The position numbers and the translations under genes were made by a program. Positions 45,823-57,350 of a stretch of DNA of 64,000 bases are shown piece after piece. A model generated the notes under the pieces. It was not told the DNA's origin, ran no database searches, and saw only the letters and a list, made by a program, of their open reading frames with translations. The DNA lies in contig NW_004955480.1 of the NCBI RefSeq assembly GCF_000276665.1, forward strand, positions 7,092,565-7,156,564, written 5' to 3'. Every line of letters begins with the position of its first letter. Position 1 is the first letter of the stretch. This DNA comes from Chinchilla lanigera. Taxonomy: Eukaryota; Chordata; Mammalia; Rodentia; Chinchillidae.

Positions 45823-46792
45823 AAAATGTTATTCTTCATGACTTCATTTTTCTCCTCAGTAAAATGGAGGTGAGAATACAGAAAATAAATGAAATGGTGG
45901 AAGGGTAGTGGGGAGAGTAAAATTCCCAATGAGGATGTACCTGGCCTCTGGTCAGGTCGCATGTCTTCAGCTAGTGGTTGGGGGGGAGTTTTTCTGCCTT
46001 TGATGTCTGGAGGCTTCACACACTGTCCTGGTGACCTGGGTCAGTCCCTGAACTTTAATCCTGGTGGACCCTAGTTTGGTTCCTTCTACTACCGGAAGTG
46101 AGAAATGGTTTTGGAGTCAGGGTGAGCATCAAAGAAACTAGAATCCTGTAGAGTATTTATAATGACCTCTTGGGGAGGGGGCAGGAGTCTTTCTCGGCAG
46201 CGGGGTCTGGACAATCCATCCAAGATATCTGTAGTCCTAGCCCCACCCCTGCTTTGTTCTATGGTCCTAGGTAAGTCACATGATATCTTTAGATTTATTT
46301 CCTTCTGCAAAATATGATGTTTGGTTTAAGTGTCTAAAGTTCTTTGTTTTTTAAGAGACATGAGAAGGATTTATTAGAGATAGACATAGGACACACTAAA
46401 GAGCAGAATGTGTGCTCAGAGACATGAGGTCTCTAGAGTTCTTTCTAACTGTGAAAGAAAAATATGTGTCTATGATTGAATAAACATAGTTAGAAAAGTG
46501 AAAGTCTTAGAACTTCCTGGTCTGAAGTTACTGTAGGTCCTGTTGCACACTGTGGTAGAGGCAGATTCTGCCTAGATAGTGCCTCTGCCTAGAGAGTTAT
46601 TGTCTTTTCCAGTCTTGACTGTGCTCCTTCCCCTGTGAGAAATGGGGCTGAGCCTGAGGCCATTGGTGGTGGGATGCTAAGTGTCCAGGAAGGCTCTTGG
46701 CCTAAAGACCTCCCTTAAATATGTCTGCCTCTTGCTTACTCTTCCTTGTTTTGTGAGAAGCAAATTCTCCCAGGAAAGCCCACCCCACCTTT

Positions 46793-46960
46793 TGTGGTCC
46801 TGGAGATTGAACCCAGATCCTTCACACTGAGCTGCATACCTAGTATTCCTGACTTCCTCACCTAAGTCTCTAACTTACCCAGGTTGGGCTAACACCCTAA
46901 CTCTAGCTTGTGATCTTTCTGCCTCAGCCTCCCCTCTTGTGTGGGGATTACAATGTCCAA
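46793..46960 (-). repeat. Composite ID plus B1-like SINE, minus orientation
   Basis: 'gtcctggagattgaacccag' and 'cacactgagctgcataccta' (ID complement) are followed by 'acttacccaggttgggctaa' and 'ttctgcctcagcctcccctc' (B1 complement). Third instance of this order in the window. Confidence 0.65.
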
Positions 46961-47185
46961 GTTGGAGGCCATTTTTAAAAATGGAGGCATCATTGTGGAA
47001 CCCCGCCCATAGCCCACAGCTCTTGCTAAGTGTCCCTCTCCACCCTGGGTACTATTGCTGCCAAGGGGCTGACTTCTTTCTGGGCTTCCCACACATGATG
47101 GGGTGATTGGGTTCCTCTGAGATGCATAACCTTGCCTTTTTCATTGACCAGGAGCCAGGCTCGCTTGCATTTCAAGAGATGGAGG

Positions 47186-47291
47186 GAATGGTTCAAACTG
47201 GACCCTCAAGAATTAGAGGTGTTTTTCTTTCTTCAGAGAGCGAAAGCTGAAGCCAAATCTTATGTAACAAGGCAGATAGATGTATAGAGAA
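47186..47291 (+). repeat. Second copy of the 45.7-kb duplicated segment
   Basis: 'ggttcaaactggaccctcaa', 'cagagagcgaaagctgaagc' and 'aacaaggcagatagatgtat' parallel 45708-45822 in the same orientation about 1.48 kb away. In one frame the two copies also align at protein level, ending 'YVTRQIDV' here and 'YLTRQIDV' in the first copy. Confidence 0.6.
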
Positions 47292-47768
47292 ACAACAGGT
47301 GTTATAGAAGTGCATCTGCCACAGAGAGGACAAAAGCATTATCAATAGATGGCACTGGAATTCCTTTTTGGGGAACTTGATTGCTTTAGGAAATTTCTTT
47401 GATTAGCCTTGTGGGAGTGGAACCCTAAGGGCATAAATTAGCAGGCAGAAAAGGAAGGAGAGTGAGATTGTTCTGCATTAAAAACAGAAAGACAAGTGGG
47501 GAGGTGGTAAAAAGACAAAATTAACATGGAGAGAGGTTGGCAGCTGAGTTGAGAGACACTTTGGGCAGTAACAGTAGCAACTATCCTAGCTAAGGGTATG
47601 CCACAGGAGATTTAGGGTTTGGTAACCTGTGTTGTATCCCCATCATCTGTACAGTAATACTTTCTTTTCCAGTTGAACAGATGTGGAAGCTGACTAGCTT
47701 GAGGTCACAAAAGTCAGGGACAGGAACAGAATTTGAAAAAGAACTGTTGGTTCTTTTTGTTGGTCTGT

Positions 47769-47769
<1 letters not shown>

Positions 47770-47818
<49 letters not shown>
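47770..47818. repeat. TG dinucleotide microsatellite
   Basis: More than 20 TG units with one early 'ttt' interruption. They cause the poly-(His-Thr) minus-strand frames. Confidence 0.97.
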
Positions 47819-47874
47819 TACAATCTTCCCAAGAGTTTAGTAAATGCATTCTACTCTCAGGGAGTGCTGTCCAA

Positions 47875-48070
47875 GGATACAATGGGATCAAATCCTAACT
47901 CTGCCCTTAACTTTGCTGTGTGATCCAAAGGCAGGCCATTTCACCTTTCTGTGACTGACTCAGTTTCTTTTTCTGTAATTAAAAATAATTTTAAGGTCTA
48001 TGTCATAAACCTGTGGTGAGAATTAAAACAGTACCAGGCTCAAGCTAACACAATGTATGAATTGTTATTT
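47875..48070 (+). repeat. MIR SINE relic
   Basis: 'atcctaactctgcccttaac', 'tgctgtgtgatccaaaggca', 'gactcagtttctttttctgt' and 'gtggtgagaattaaaacagt' follow the full MIR order. Confidence 0.75.
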
Positions 48071-48349
48071 TGTTGGCTCCTCTCTTGCCACCAGGCAAAA
48101 AGGCCAGAGGTCATCAAAATCATCCCCACTTCTCATATGAGGCAACTGAAACTTTCAAAAGAAGAGTGTATGCAAATTTAGAGTCTGGAGCTGAAGATAT
48201 GAAGGAAGGACCAGCATCACTCTGATAACTTCTCAACATGCTTTACATTCTACTTGTGACTTAAGTATTGATTCATATTTACATATCTCTGATGTATATA
48301 GAGATACAAACATCAGAGATTTATATGAGACCAAAAATTCCATCAGGAG

Positions 48350-48465
48350 GTATTTTTGATAAAGAGAGTTCAGGAAGATACTGTATATGTTCCTACTAGA
48401 CACCTACAAGGGTAGAGTTCAGGGTATGAATTTTGGAGGATGCGGTTCAGCCCATAACAAGCATC
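48350..48465 (-). repeat. MaLR-type LTR end fragment, minus orientation
   Basis: 'gggtatgaattttggaggat', then 'gcggttcagcccataaca', is the reversed 5' end of an old MaLR LTR. The remainder is not clear. Confidence 0.55.
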
Positions 48466-48719
48466 TATTATGTGTTAAGTATTGTTCTCAGATGCTAGAA
48501 GTACAGCAGTGAGTGGGATGGGGAAGAAGATGAGTACTAAATGAGTGACCATAAGGGAGACAACAGGGAAGACTGCTTTGTTGGCATCTGTTTGAAAGAG
48601 TAGAAAGGCTACTGTAAAGACTGACCCATCTGAGCTGAGTGATGCATAGCCTTCTTTCTAGAACTTTCTGGGTGCCCTTCCCAAGTTCACATGGGTCTGC
48701 ACGTCCTTTCCTTTCTGCT

Positions 48720-48910
48720 CCTTGATAAGTCTTTACCATTGTATTTTCTTCCTTGTGTGCTAATTATTTTTGCATATGTCTAACTTCCTTGCATATCAAA
48801 AATTGACCCAAAAGAGCAGTGCTGTCTTATTCATTGAGGTGGTGCCCAGCCTGGTGCAGTGCCTGGCATGTAGAAGATGCTCAATAAATGTTTGATGAAT
48901 AAATGCATAA
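48720..48910 (+). repeat. L2 LINE 3'-end relic
   Basis: 'gcagtgctgtcttattcatt', 'cagtgcctggcatgtagaag' and 'atgctcaataaatgtttgat' followed by 'gaataaatg' are the characteristic L2 3' end. This is the best-preserved L2 in the window. Confidence 0.8.
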
Positions 48911-49329
48911 AACCAGAATGGAGTCTGCTGTGTATGCTTTGCAGACAGAGGCCTGTGGGATCAGGCTGTGAGTGAGATAGAATTTTAATAAGCAGTGGAA
49001 AATTCAAGAATCTGAGACATCTAAAGACTGCTCATCTGCCTTTCCTGCTGTCAGCTGCAGGGTTTCTGAAAGGCAAAGGCAGATAAAAAAAATTTTGTGG
49101 GCTGGTTAAAATAAAATTCCAGAGATTGAACATTTTTAGTTTTTAATTGCGAGGTTTTCTGTGGGAATGGTGGAGAGACAGCACCCCTTACCCACAGAGG
49201 TAAACCTGAAATCATGATTTGTTCTTTCTTGAATCTCGAAAGTACAGAGAGATGGAGGAAGGGGAGGAGGTTAGTGGAGGAATTTTGGGGAAAATGAAAT
49301 TATGTGGGAGTTCTTACATGCCCGACTCT

Positions 49330-49490
49330 GTGGTCAACTCTGTATATACATAATCACATTTAATACTCACATCAACAGGGTAAATCTAATGCCTTCATTT
49401 TGAATATGAGAAAACTGCTCATAGTGTTTGAGTGACCAGCCCCAGGACACACAGCTTTCAGCTCTCAAAGCCAGAATTTATCCCAGGCAT
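49330..49490 (-). repeat. MIR SINE relic, minus orientation
   Basis: 'taatcacatttaatactcac', 'cattttgaatatgagaaaac' and 'ggacacacagctttcagctc' are the MIR complement. Confidence 0.65.
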
Positions 49491-49589
49491 TTCTGACTAC
49501 ATGCCCTTGATCTGACGCTTTCTCCTTAGGCTCCCTTTCTCCAAAGATGCTGCAGTGGTTTTTCTCCCATAATTCTGCTCTTGTGCAAC

Positions 49590-49665
49590 CCTGAGCTATC
49601 TCCTGACCGAGCACAATGTCCTAACCTGGAGCTATGTCCTGACCTTGAGCTACATACTACACTGA
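49590..49665 (+). repeat. Short degenerate tandem repeat, unit ~18-20 bp
   Basis: 'gagctatctcctgacc', 'gagcacaatgtcctaacct', 'ggagctatgtcctgacctt' and 'gagctacatac' are related consecutive units. They give a periodic Leu-Glu-Leu/Pro-Asp pattern in the frame 49581-49835, which I do not consider a gene. Confidence 0.55.
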
Positions 49666-49839
49666 CAATGCATCTAGCAAACCTCTGGGGCTTGCAGATT
49701 CTGTCAAAAGAAGCATTAACAAAACCAGAGACAATAAGTGAACATTTTATTTTAGTTTTTAAGCTAAGAAATCATTTTCATTTATTTTTCTGGCTTTTTT
49801 TTTTTCATTTTTCTTCAGAGCTTGATATTGTATAGGAGA

Positions 49840-51650
49840 CAAGACCGAGGAAATTAGCTTGCAAGAAATCAGATTGCCAAATTTTGCTTCGTGAAGAAGT
49901 CAGTGTGTGAATCTTTTTCCAAAGGTATAGTCCTCTTGTCTCATTTCAACAGTTTAAACTGGACCTTTGCTTATTACACAAAGAAACGTAATCCTCCAAA
50001 AGTGTAACTGTCCAGGTGAAGAAGAGACCAGCCCCAGCTACATCTGAACCTGAGACTGAAAATTGCTTTGAGGAATTTGTGACCTGATAGAACAAATGCT
50101 CAAGAATTTGGTAACTCAGTTTCTTTAAAACTTTTGACTGCAGGGTGATTTGCTGGATATCGGACCTTAGATAGCCTGTCATATATCGATAACTCACCAG
50201 CATCTTCCTTCTCCCACATTATTTGTACTGAAAGGTGAAAAAATACCTATTTGATCAAAAAGACTCATTTGCCTAAGTTAGGATGCTGAAAGTGACTTTC
50301 TTCCTGATATGCTGTCTAGCATCGTAGTGAACGCAGTCACCTGGAATGTTTACCAAGGTTACAGCACCTATCTACAAAAAAAATGTCCAACTTCATTATC
50401 CTCTGTGCCTATCTGATTCATGAAAATAGTATCACTAAAAGAACAATTACATATAATAAGAACATGCAAGGGCAACTCAAATTTGACATGCACTATTACT
50501 TTCTGAAGTAGAAGAAGGAAATAAGGGTGATTTGTTCATTCAGCAATTATTTTCCACTTGTCTTAACATTTTGCTTTCCCCAGAGAAAGTTTTGTAGAAT
50601 AATCCTCCTAACATTTTGACTCTGCCCTGCTTCAAGAAATTTAGCATGATTTCCTAGCTAGAAAGTTGGAGAGAGTTGAGGGAGAGAATATTATATGTAT
50701 ACACCACATGACACCAGGGACTGGTTTTGTTTCAGGATGGTTTAAGCATATTACATTTATTATAAGCCTCATTTCTATTATTATTGCTTTGTAATGTATA
50801 GTGAAATATATGCAACCCTTGATAGGGCAGAGTGGCTGGGAGCCTTGAGGTTATTTTCTTGCAAGCAAATAGTCCCATATGAGGGTGACGGAAGACTGAG
50901 ACTCTTGATTTATGTCGTTTATGCCCAGTATACTTCATAATCTCATTTTGGCCAGCCACCAGATATAGCTTGTCACTTGCCACTCACCGATAGGGTTTTC
51001 ATACAAGTCTACAAACAACTGGTTTACTATGGTCTGTCTACAGTCAAAGCTATTTAATGTTAATCTGTATTTGCAGCTTCTTTCCAGCACTATCATCACT
51101 GTCTTAGCTGCATCTCAGATCACAAAGTTGATCTAGTCTGTGGCCTAGGAGATGGGAACTCCTGATGTCCATAATTGAGGTACAAGGATCTATACCTCTA
51201 TTCAAGATCTTAGAATTTCCTGCATGTTGTCATTCAGAATTATTTAAATTGTGGAAATACAATTCATTTTATGCACTAATCCTATCTTATTACTTTCACA
51301 AAAAAATACATAATATTAATTATGACACTTAATGGACCAATGACTATTAGTAAGATGTTAGGTTTTTCAGTCAAACAAGTTTTGTTGAAAACTTCCAATT
51401 TTCAGATTTCAAAATTCTGAAGAAGGGATAGAGGAGCTATTATGTGGAATTAGAAGAAGATATGGACTTTGTAAGCTTATTTTTAGGCCATCAGCTGTCT
51501 GGGAGAAAGGATTTTGTGGAGAGAACTCCTGGGGGAGCCTCAATCTGTGCAGTTTAGATTGAGGGTCAGGGAAGTCTCTCTACCCAGCTGCCCCTCATCC
51601 TTAACTCACCCGCTTCCCTCCTCAATTAGAAATGGGAGTGATTTAAAATG
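49840..51650. other. Unassigned sequence
   Basis: I see no gene and no repeat that I can name. From about 51650 to 51910, diverged L1-like antisense sequence may begin ('cttctagatttttatttttc'). Confidence 0.35.
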
Positions 51651-51912
51651 GAGGGAGAAATATTTTTTGTTTGTTTATTGTTTAGTTTGTTGATTTTTTA
51701 TTCTTTTGTAAACATCATATAAATTCATAGGAAAAATTAGATATGACAGCAGCAGTAAAAATTTCCAACACTCAAAGATAAAGTTTTTGCTATATATCCT
51801 TCTAGATTTTTATTTTTCCAAGTGTATCAAAAGATTTTCTGGCAAAATGAATACTACACACAATTCTACAATGGAGAAATTTTAGGGAAGTAACACTTCT
51901 GTCAAATGGTAT

Positions 51913-52577
51913 ATACAAGGGGTGATCAACAGATACAGTAAATGTTTAAATTGAAAAATTTTAGGGGCTGGGGATTTAGCTCAGCAGCACAGCACCTGCC
52001 TGGCAAGCGCGATGTCGTGAGTTCGATTCCCGGTATCGGAAAAAAAAAAAAAACCAAAAACCAAGAAAAAGAAAATTTTTATTACAGTAAAAGGAACATT
52101 GCCATTGCCCTTCAAAATACTTCCTGTTGCTTTGAACACATTTATCCCAGCATTCTTACCACTTTCTGAAGCAGTTAGAAATCCTCTTTTGTGACTATCT
52201 TTACAAGGTATGATCAAAAAAGCAGTGAATGCTGTTACTGGGCGCCATCCAACAGCAAGGCCGACTTGTAAAACATTACGCTGTGTCCTCACCAACCTCA
52301 TTCACAAGATCTGGCAGTCTGACTTCTGCCTCTTCCCCCAAATCAAAAAGGTCATGAAAGTTAAACATTTTAAATGGATTCACAAATGGACACAAAGAAA
52401 GGACTTCTACAACTGCCTCTGAAAGTAGTAAGGGTGTTGGAATAAAGAGTCTGTCTGCAATGAAGGAGAGCATTTTCAGGGGCTTGATGGGAGCGTGTTT
52501 TACTGCAATAACTTTTTAAAAAGCTTTAAACACACAAAAGGCATTTAAACACATGAGGTGTTTTGATCACACTTTAT
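51913..52577. mobile_element. Palindromic mariner-derived element (copy 2), interrupted by an ID
   Basis: The outer ends are inverted: 'acaaggggtgatcaac' at the left and 'ttttgatcacactt' at the right, next to TA dinucleotides. The long arm (52207-52577, plus) encodes mariner C-terminal sequence 'QSDFCLFPQIKKVMKVKHF' (third catalytic Asp region) then 'RKDFYNCL'. The short arm (51913-52206, minus, minus the ID) encodes the same final segment, with 'ESGKNAGINVFKATGSILKG' corresponding to the finish of the long arm. The inner border 'acaaggtatgatcaaaaaag' then 'cagtgaatgctgtt' aligns with the centre of copy 1 at 30.6 kb. The transposase N-terminus is absent, so it was never autonomous in this form. 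Confidence 0.8.
51964..52070 (+). repeat. ID-type SINE inserted in the mariner element
   Basis: 'gggctggggatttagctcag' and 'gagttcgattcccggtatcg' with an A/C tail. The flanks 'gaaaaatttta' (51953-51963) and 'gaaaattttta' (52071-52081) are the near-perfect target duplication. Removing it joins the mariner left end to its short arm. Confidence 0.92.
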
Positions 52578-53043
52578 ATTTTAAGCAGGCTTGCATTTAT
52601 TATGAGCAAAATTATTGGAATCCCACCATTTCTGCTGCAATTCGGAATGATTTTTTAAGACTACATTTTGTTTAGGACCTGCCTTAAAATGTGCTTCAGA
52701 ATATGGGCATAACCAGTGAGGATCGGGTTGCACTGACAGTACAGGTCTCTGCACAGACCTGTACTTCCCAAATAATGGCAAAGTTTGGGGCTCTGTCTTC
52801 AAAACTTGACATGCAAACTAGAGAAAGAGATAGAAAAATACAATCAAATGTTAGAGCTAAAAGGAAATGTGAAAATCCATTCAACCCTCTTGTTAACAGA
52901 TAAAATGGGACTTGTTGGTGGCCTGCACCAGCTCAGCTACATTGGGTTCCATTGCCTGGGTTTAAATCTCCGTTCTTCCCTCAGGCATGTCATTGAACTC
53001 CCGAGCCCAGTCTCATAATCCAAAGTGGAGTTCACACTGGTGC

Positions 53044-53390
53044 AGTCAGCTGTCTGTAGTCTTGAGTTCAGTATCCACAGACTCCACCAATCTTGTATTG
53101 AAAATATTTGAGAAATAAAATTTCATCTATATTGAGCATGTATAGATGTTTCCCTTGTCATTATTCCCTAACAATAAAGTGTAACAATGATTTGCATAGT
53201 GTTTAGGTTTTACTAGGCAGTATAAGTCACCCACGTATGATGAAACATACTGGAGAATCTGAGTGATGTCTATGCAAATACTATTCCACTTTGTATCACA
53301 GCACTACTATTCCACTTTGTATAACAGCCCTGCACATCTGCAGACTTTGGTGTTTGTGGGGGTGCTAGCATCCATTGTCTGCAGTTCCCA
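53044..53390 (+). mobile_element. MER2-type Tigger DNA transposon relic with internal tandem duplication
   Basis: 'cagtatccacagactccacc', 'ttgtcattattccctaacaa' and 'tctatgcaaatactattcca' follow the MER2 order. A 26-bp unit beginning 'ctattccactttgtatcaca' at 53281 is repeated at 53307 with few differences, which MER2 does not normally have. Non-coding. Confidence 0.7.
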
Positions 53391-53399
53391 AATGGCAAC

Positions 53400-55249
53400 T
53401 ACTACTTCACAGGGCTTGGAAGGGTGAGGTGAGGTGGCACACAGAGAACCAAGCATTGGGTGGCTGCTAACGAGACCCTAGGCAGCTAAACTTTGCCAGT
53501 TGCTGGCAGATCTGGAAGTGTGCAGCCTCTACTCCCAATTCAGGCCTCTTCCCTGACATCATCCAGGAAGGGATGGGGCATGGACTTGCACAATGGCACG
53601 GTAGTGAGAAAGAGGCAAAGACAGGACAAAAGCAACTTGATTATATTGCCCCCTTCTTTCTTACCCTGAAGAGAATCATGGAAAGGGTAGATATCTATAG
53701 GGACCCACTCTCTTTTAGAATCTGACACTCAAACCATCAGCAGAAGGATAGCTTCTTAGTGGCTGCTTCCACAAAGGAATGGGGAGGAGCGTCCAGGAGA
53801 TATAGCGGCAGAGTAAACGTGATTCTAAAAGGAAGTCAGTGCTGAGATTGCAAGAGCATCCAGATGGCTAGTACTTGCCCCAAGAAGACAGCTTTCCCCC
53901 GTAGACATGGGTAAAATTTTTATGAGATTAAGATAAGATGTAAAATATGTCATCACTGTGCTTGGCAGTGATGTATAGATTTCCTGAATAGAGCACGAAT
54001 GCTGGAGTTCAAAATCGACTTGCTACTTGAAAGATGTAGAAAACACAATGCAATTTGGCTGAAACCTGATTACTGAATAAAAAAAGATATGGAATATAAA
54101 TACATATATGTCTGCCTGGAGGGAATCTGGACTGCCCTTGTATGGTTTGACATACACATGCACACACATGCACACAGGCAAACCCGAGCACGTACATGAA
54201 TGCATGCAGGTGTGGAAACACACAACTCCACATTCCCCTAAATTTCCTGGTGATCTGATGGTTTGAGAATTAGTAGTGAGCTCACACTGCATGACTTGGT
54301 AGCTATAAGATCCTTTTCTTTTCAGAAAATTCTTCAGTTATAAGACCCATCCTCTTGTTCCTATTATTTTTTAAGCCAGGTTTGTAACAGCCAAGCCTTA
54401 TTTTTCTACTCATATTTAATATTCTATTACAGGAAATCTTAAATGTTCTGTTAATTTGGAGAATTCAAAACATCTAAGCCTTTTAGAAGATCGTGATATA
54501 TAACCTTAATTTACTTAAAAGAAATTCCTAATAAGGTCCAATAATATGTGACCTGATACTAATTTTTATGCAATATTGAAATGGCCATTCATCCTCTCCC
54601 CAGGGAAGTTCTAGGGGGAAGGTGCCATGCCCCTCTAAATCACAAATGGAATTAGTTTGCAGACTGAAATGGTGTTTCTTTGTGAAAAAAAAAAAAAAAT
54701 CCACACCATTTCTCTTCATTTCATTAGCTGTTGTTCGGAAGAGCTTGCCTCGTGATCTCTGGAGGGTAGAGAGAAGAATTTAGAGTTTAAATATAGTTTG
54801 GGATCAGTAAAAAGTAGAACATTGTTCAGTGAAAAACAGGGAAAATATTGCCAAGACTGCCTTTCTGTTTATGAAAAAACTGGGGAGAAGCTGCGCTCAG
54901 AAGAGAGTCTGAGCCTGTTGTTATGTATTTAAAGACATGCCATCCATGTTTGACAATTAAATCTATCATGTACCCTTTGCAGGAGTCCCCAGGGCCCTCA
55001 AAAATTCCCTCCTTGGGTGTCTTTTAGAATGGGTGCTAGTGTGAGTGGAGAAGTTATGAGAAAATCTGCAAATGAAAAAAAAACCGTCAAAAATAAAAAA
55101 AAAAATCATGCAGCATTCACAGTATTTCAAACTTTCACGAATCTGAACTAGATATGGGAAAATACCTTCTTTCCTCTTTGCAAGAGGCAGCAAACCCACA
55201 TTCTCCTTTGTCAAAAAGGGGAGAAAGCCCATTAACACCGCATTTCAGG
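53400..55249. other. Unassigned sequence
   Basis: No gene recognised. A CA-rich patch lies at 54150-54180. A 13-A run at about 54686 looks like a tail, but I see no SINE head nearby. Confidence 0.35.
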
Positions 55250-55770
55250 TCCTCTGAAAAGACGCTTGGAACCTACCCTTGGACTGGAAGTGTCGTCGCG
55301 CTCCCCTTTTAATGCCCAGTGTGCCTTTATGGGCCGTGCTCGCAGCCTCCCAGGGACGTGCACACACATCTAATCCGGCAGTACGAAGCTGCCCGAGCTC
55401 TGCCCCCAGGAGGCTCTGAGCTCCTGGCAGAATCTCAGCTTCTCTGAATAAGATGGAAATTTATTAGGAGGAAATTATTCTAGTGTCTTCAGAAATACAA
55501 CATTCCTGATAAAAATCTCGCTCCTGACAGCAGACTAACAAGATACATTTGTTAGCATTTCTGCCTGGGAATCAGCGGTGAATGCCCTACCCTTTTTATT
55601 GCAGTGTTAAGGGGAGATGCCTGCAGTGACAAGCGTGACTCCAGTTAAACATCCGAATGCAGACTGTGCCATGCCCGCGGGGAGGTGCACTCGGCAGGCT
55701 GTGGCTAGGAGGGGAGGAGTGGCGGTGTCTGGCACATAGTAGGTGCATAAGAAATTGCAGTTAGTTTGCA
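55250..55770. other. GC- and CpG-richer unannotated island, possible cis-regulatory element
   Basis: This stretch has more CpG and GC than its surroundings ('gtgtcgtcgcgctccccttt', 'gggccgtgctcgcagcctcc', 'catgcccgcggggaggtgca') and no recognisable repeat until an L2-like 'ggcacatagtaggtgc' at about 55732. Single-copy sequence of this type between repeats is where conserved non-coding elements are found. There is no direct proof of function. Confidence 0.3.
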
Positions 55771-56209
55771 TCCTTATTGGTAATCGGCTGACTGGTACTT
55801 TGTGTGGCCAACATACATGTCCCTAATTTATGCGCCCCCCACCAGTGCACATATCGTCAACTGCATGTACGTGCTTCCTTACGGGCAAGTCTCTTCGAAA
55901 GCTTAGAGCTTATTTCTTCCAGAAACTGTTCTTCCCCATTTTGTAGCACATTAGAAGTAGCAAATTAAGCAAGACTAGAGCCTGCTGGAAGCAGGCAATG
56001 TATGGAAACAGGGGCAGGGAGGTATTCTAACCATCTAGAAAGCAGGGAAGGAAACAGGGCAGTTAGAGTCATCTGGCTGCAAAATTCAGATGCCATAGAA
56101 ATTTTGGAGGGGGTTTTAAATAGAGGTTAACAGACCTATGTTGCATTTGAGCACGTTAGGAGCATTTGAGTCCACAGGTCCTATTTTACAGTCACATTTA
56201 TGACCTTCA

Positions 56210-56290
56210 GTTTGAAAGAAAGAAAAGAAAGATGAATGAATGAACAAGCAAAGGAATGAAAGGAAAGAAAGAAAGGAAGGGTGAGGTGCA
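56210..56290. repeat. GAAA-rich purine tract
   Basis: 'gaaagaaagaaaagaaagat' and 'ggaaagaaagaaaggaaggg' with 'aatgaatgaa' between. Low-complexity. Confidence 0.85.
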
Positions 56291-56582
56291 GGGAGGGAGA
56301 AAATGGAGGCTCCAAACTGTTCAGGATGGCACATTTAAGAAATCTGAAAATATGATTTTTTAATAAAGGAAAACAGTAAGCACTTTAGAAGGATGTTTCA
56401 ATATTCTGACAATTTACTGGTATGCGGTGTCCATTATCCACAATATAAGGTGAGTAACATTTTGCTTTATTTGGGACCCAAGTAGGTGGTTGTTTTAAAC
56501 AGAGTTTAGAATGTTATAGAAGGGAAAGAAAGGATATGGGTTATTTTCTACTGATTATAGTTAATAGAATTGAGGGTAATAT

Positions 56583-56995
56583 GTTAGTTCCTTGTTGTCA
56601 CTGTAACAAATTAACATAAACTTAGTGGCTTAAGCCAATACAAATTTATTGCCTTATAGTTCTGGAAATAAGAAGTCGGAGATCAGTTTCATGGAGCCAA
56701 CGCTGAGATGTTGGCAGGGCTGGCTCCTTTTCTGGCACTGAGGGCCGAATCCCTTTCCTTCTCTTTTCCAGCTTTCGGTGGTCTTCTGCAGTCCTTTGCT
56801 GGTAGCCTGTTCCTTCAGCTGCAAAGCAAGCTGGAGCAAGTTCAGATCTCTCTCCATCTTTCCTGCCCCTTCCATCATCATATTATCTTTTTTGTAGTCA
56901 ATCTCACGTTTTCTCCATCTTTGCATGAACATTTGTGATAACATTTAGAGCCCACTGGATAATACACTGTAATTTCCCCACCTCAAAATCCATTA
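56583..56995 (-). repeat. MLT1-like MaLR LTR, minus orientation
   Basis: 'tagttccttgttgtcactgt', 'taacataaacttagtggctt', 'ttattgccttatagttctgg', 'gatgttggcagggctggctc' and 'cttttccagctttcggtggt' match an old MLT-type LTR in reverse. Frames on both strands inside it (for example 56654-56944) are spurious. Confidence 0.75.
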
Positions 56996-57350
56996 ATGTG
57001 GAGTTCCTTTGCTATACAAAATAACATTCACAGGCTCCAGAGATTATTACTTTGATATCACAGATCATAAATAAGTCATTGTTGGTAAGTGGATACTTCT
57101 TCCCCCCACTGGATCTTACTTTTCTCTAACACTCTGATCTCACTATCCACTCTTCTCTCACATGAAGAGAAATTACTTAACTTGCTTGTTAAATATGAAA
57201 AGGAAAGATGCATTCTTATCTCAGCCCTGCCATACCGTAATTTTAGTCTTAATAATTCTAACCCAAAGTCGAGGGTGGGGGAGCCTGGACCCCACTTACC
57301 TGTAAGTGTTTTCTGATTGGAACTTCAGTAGTAATAAATAATGACATTAT

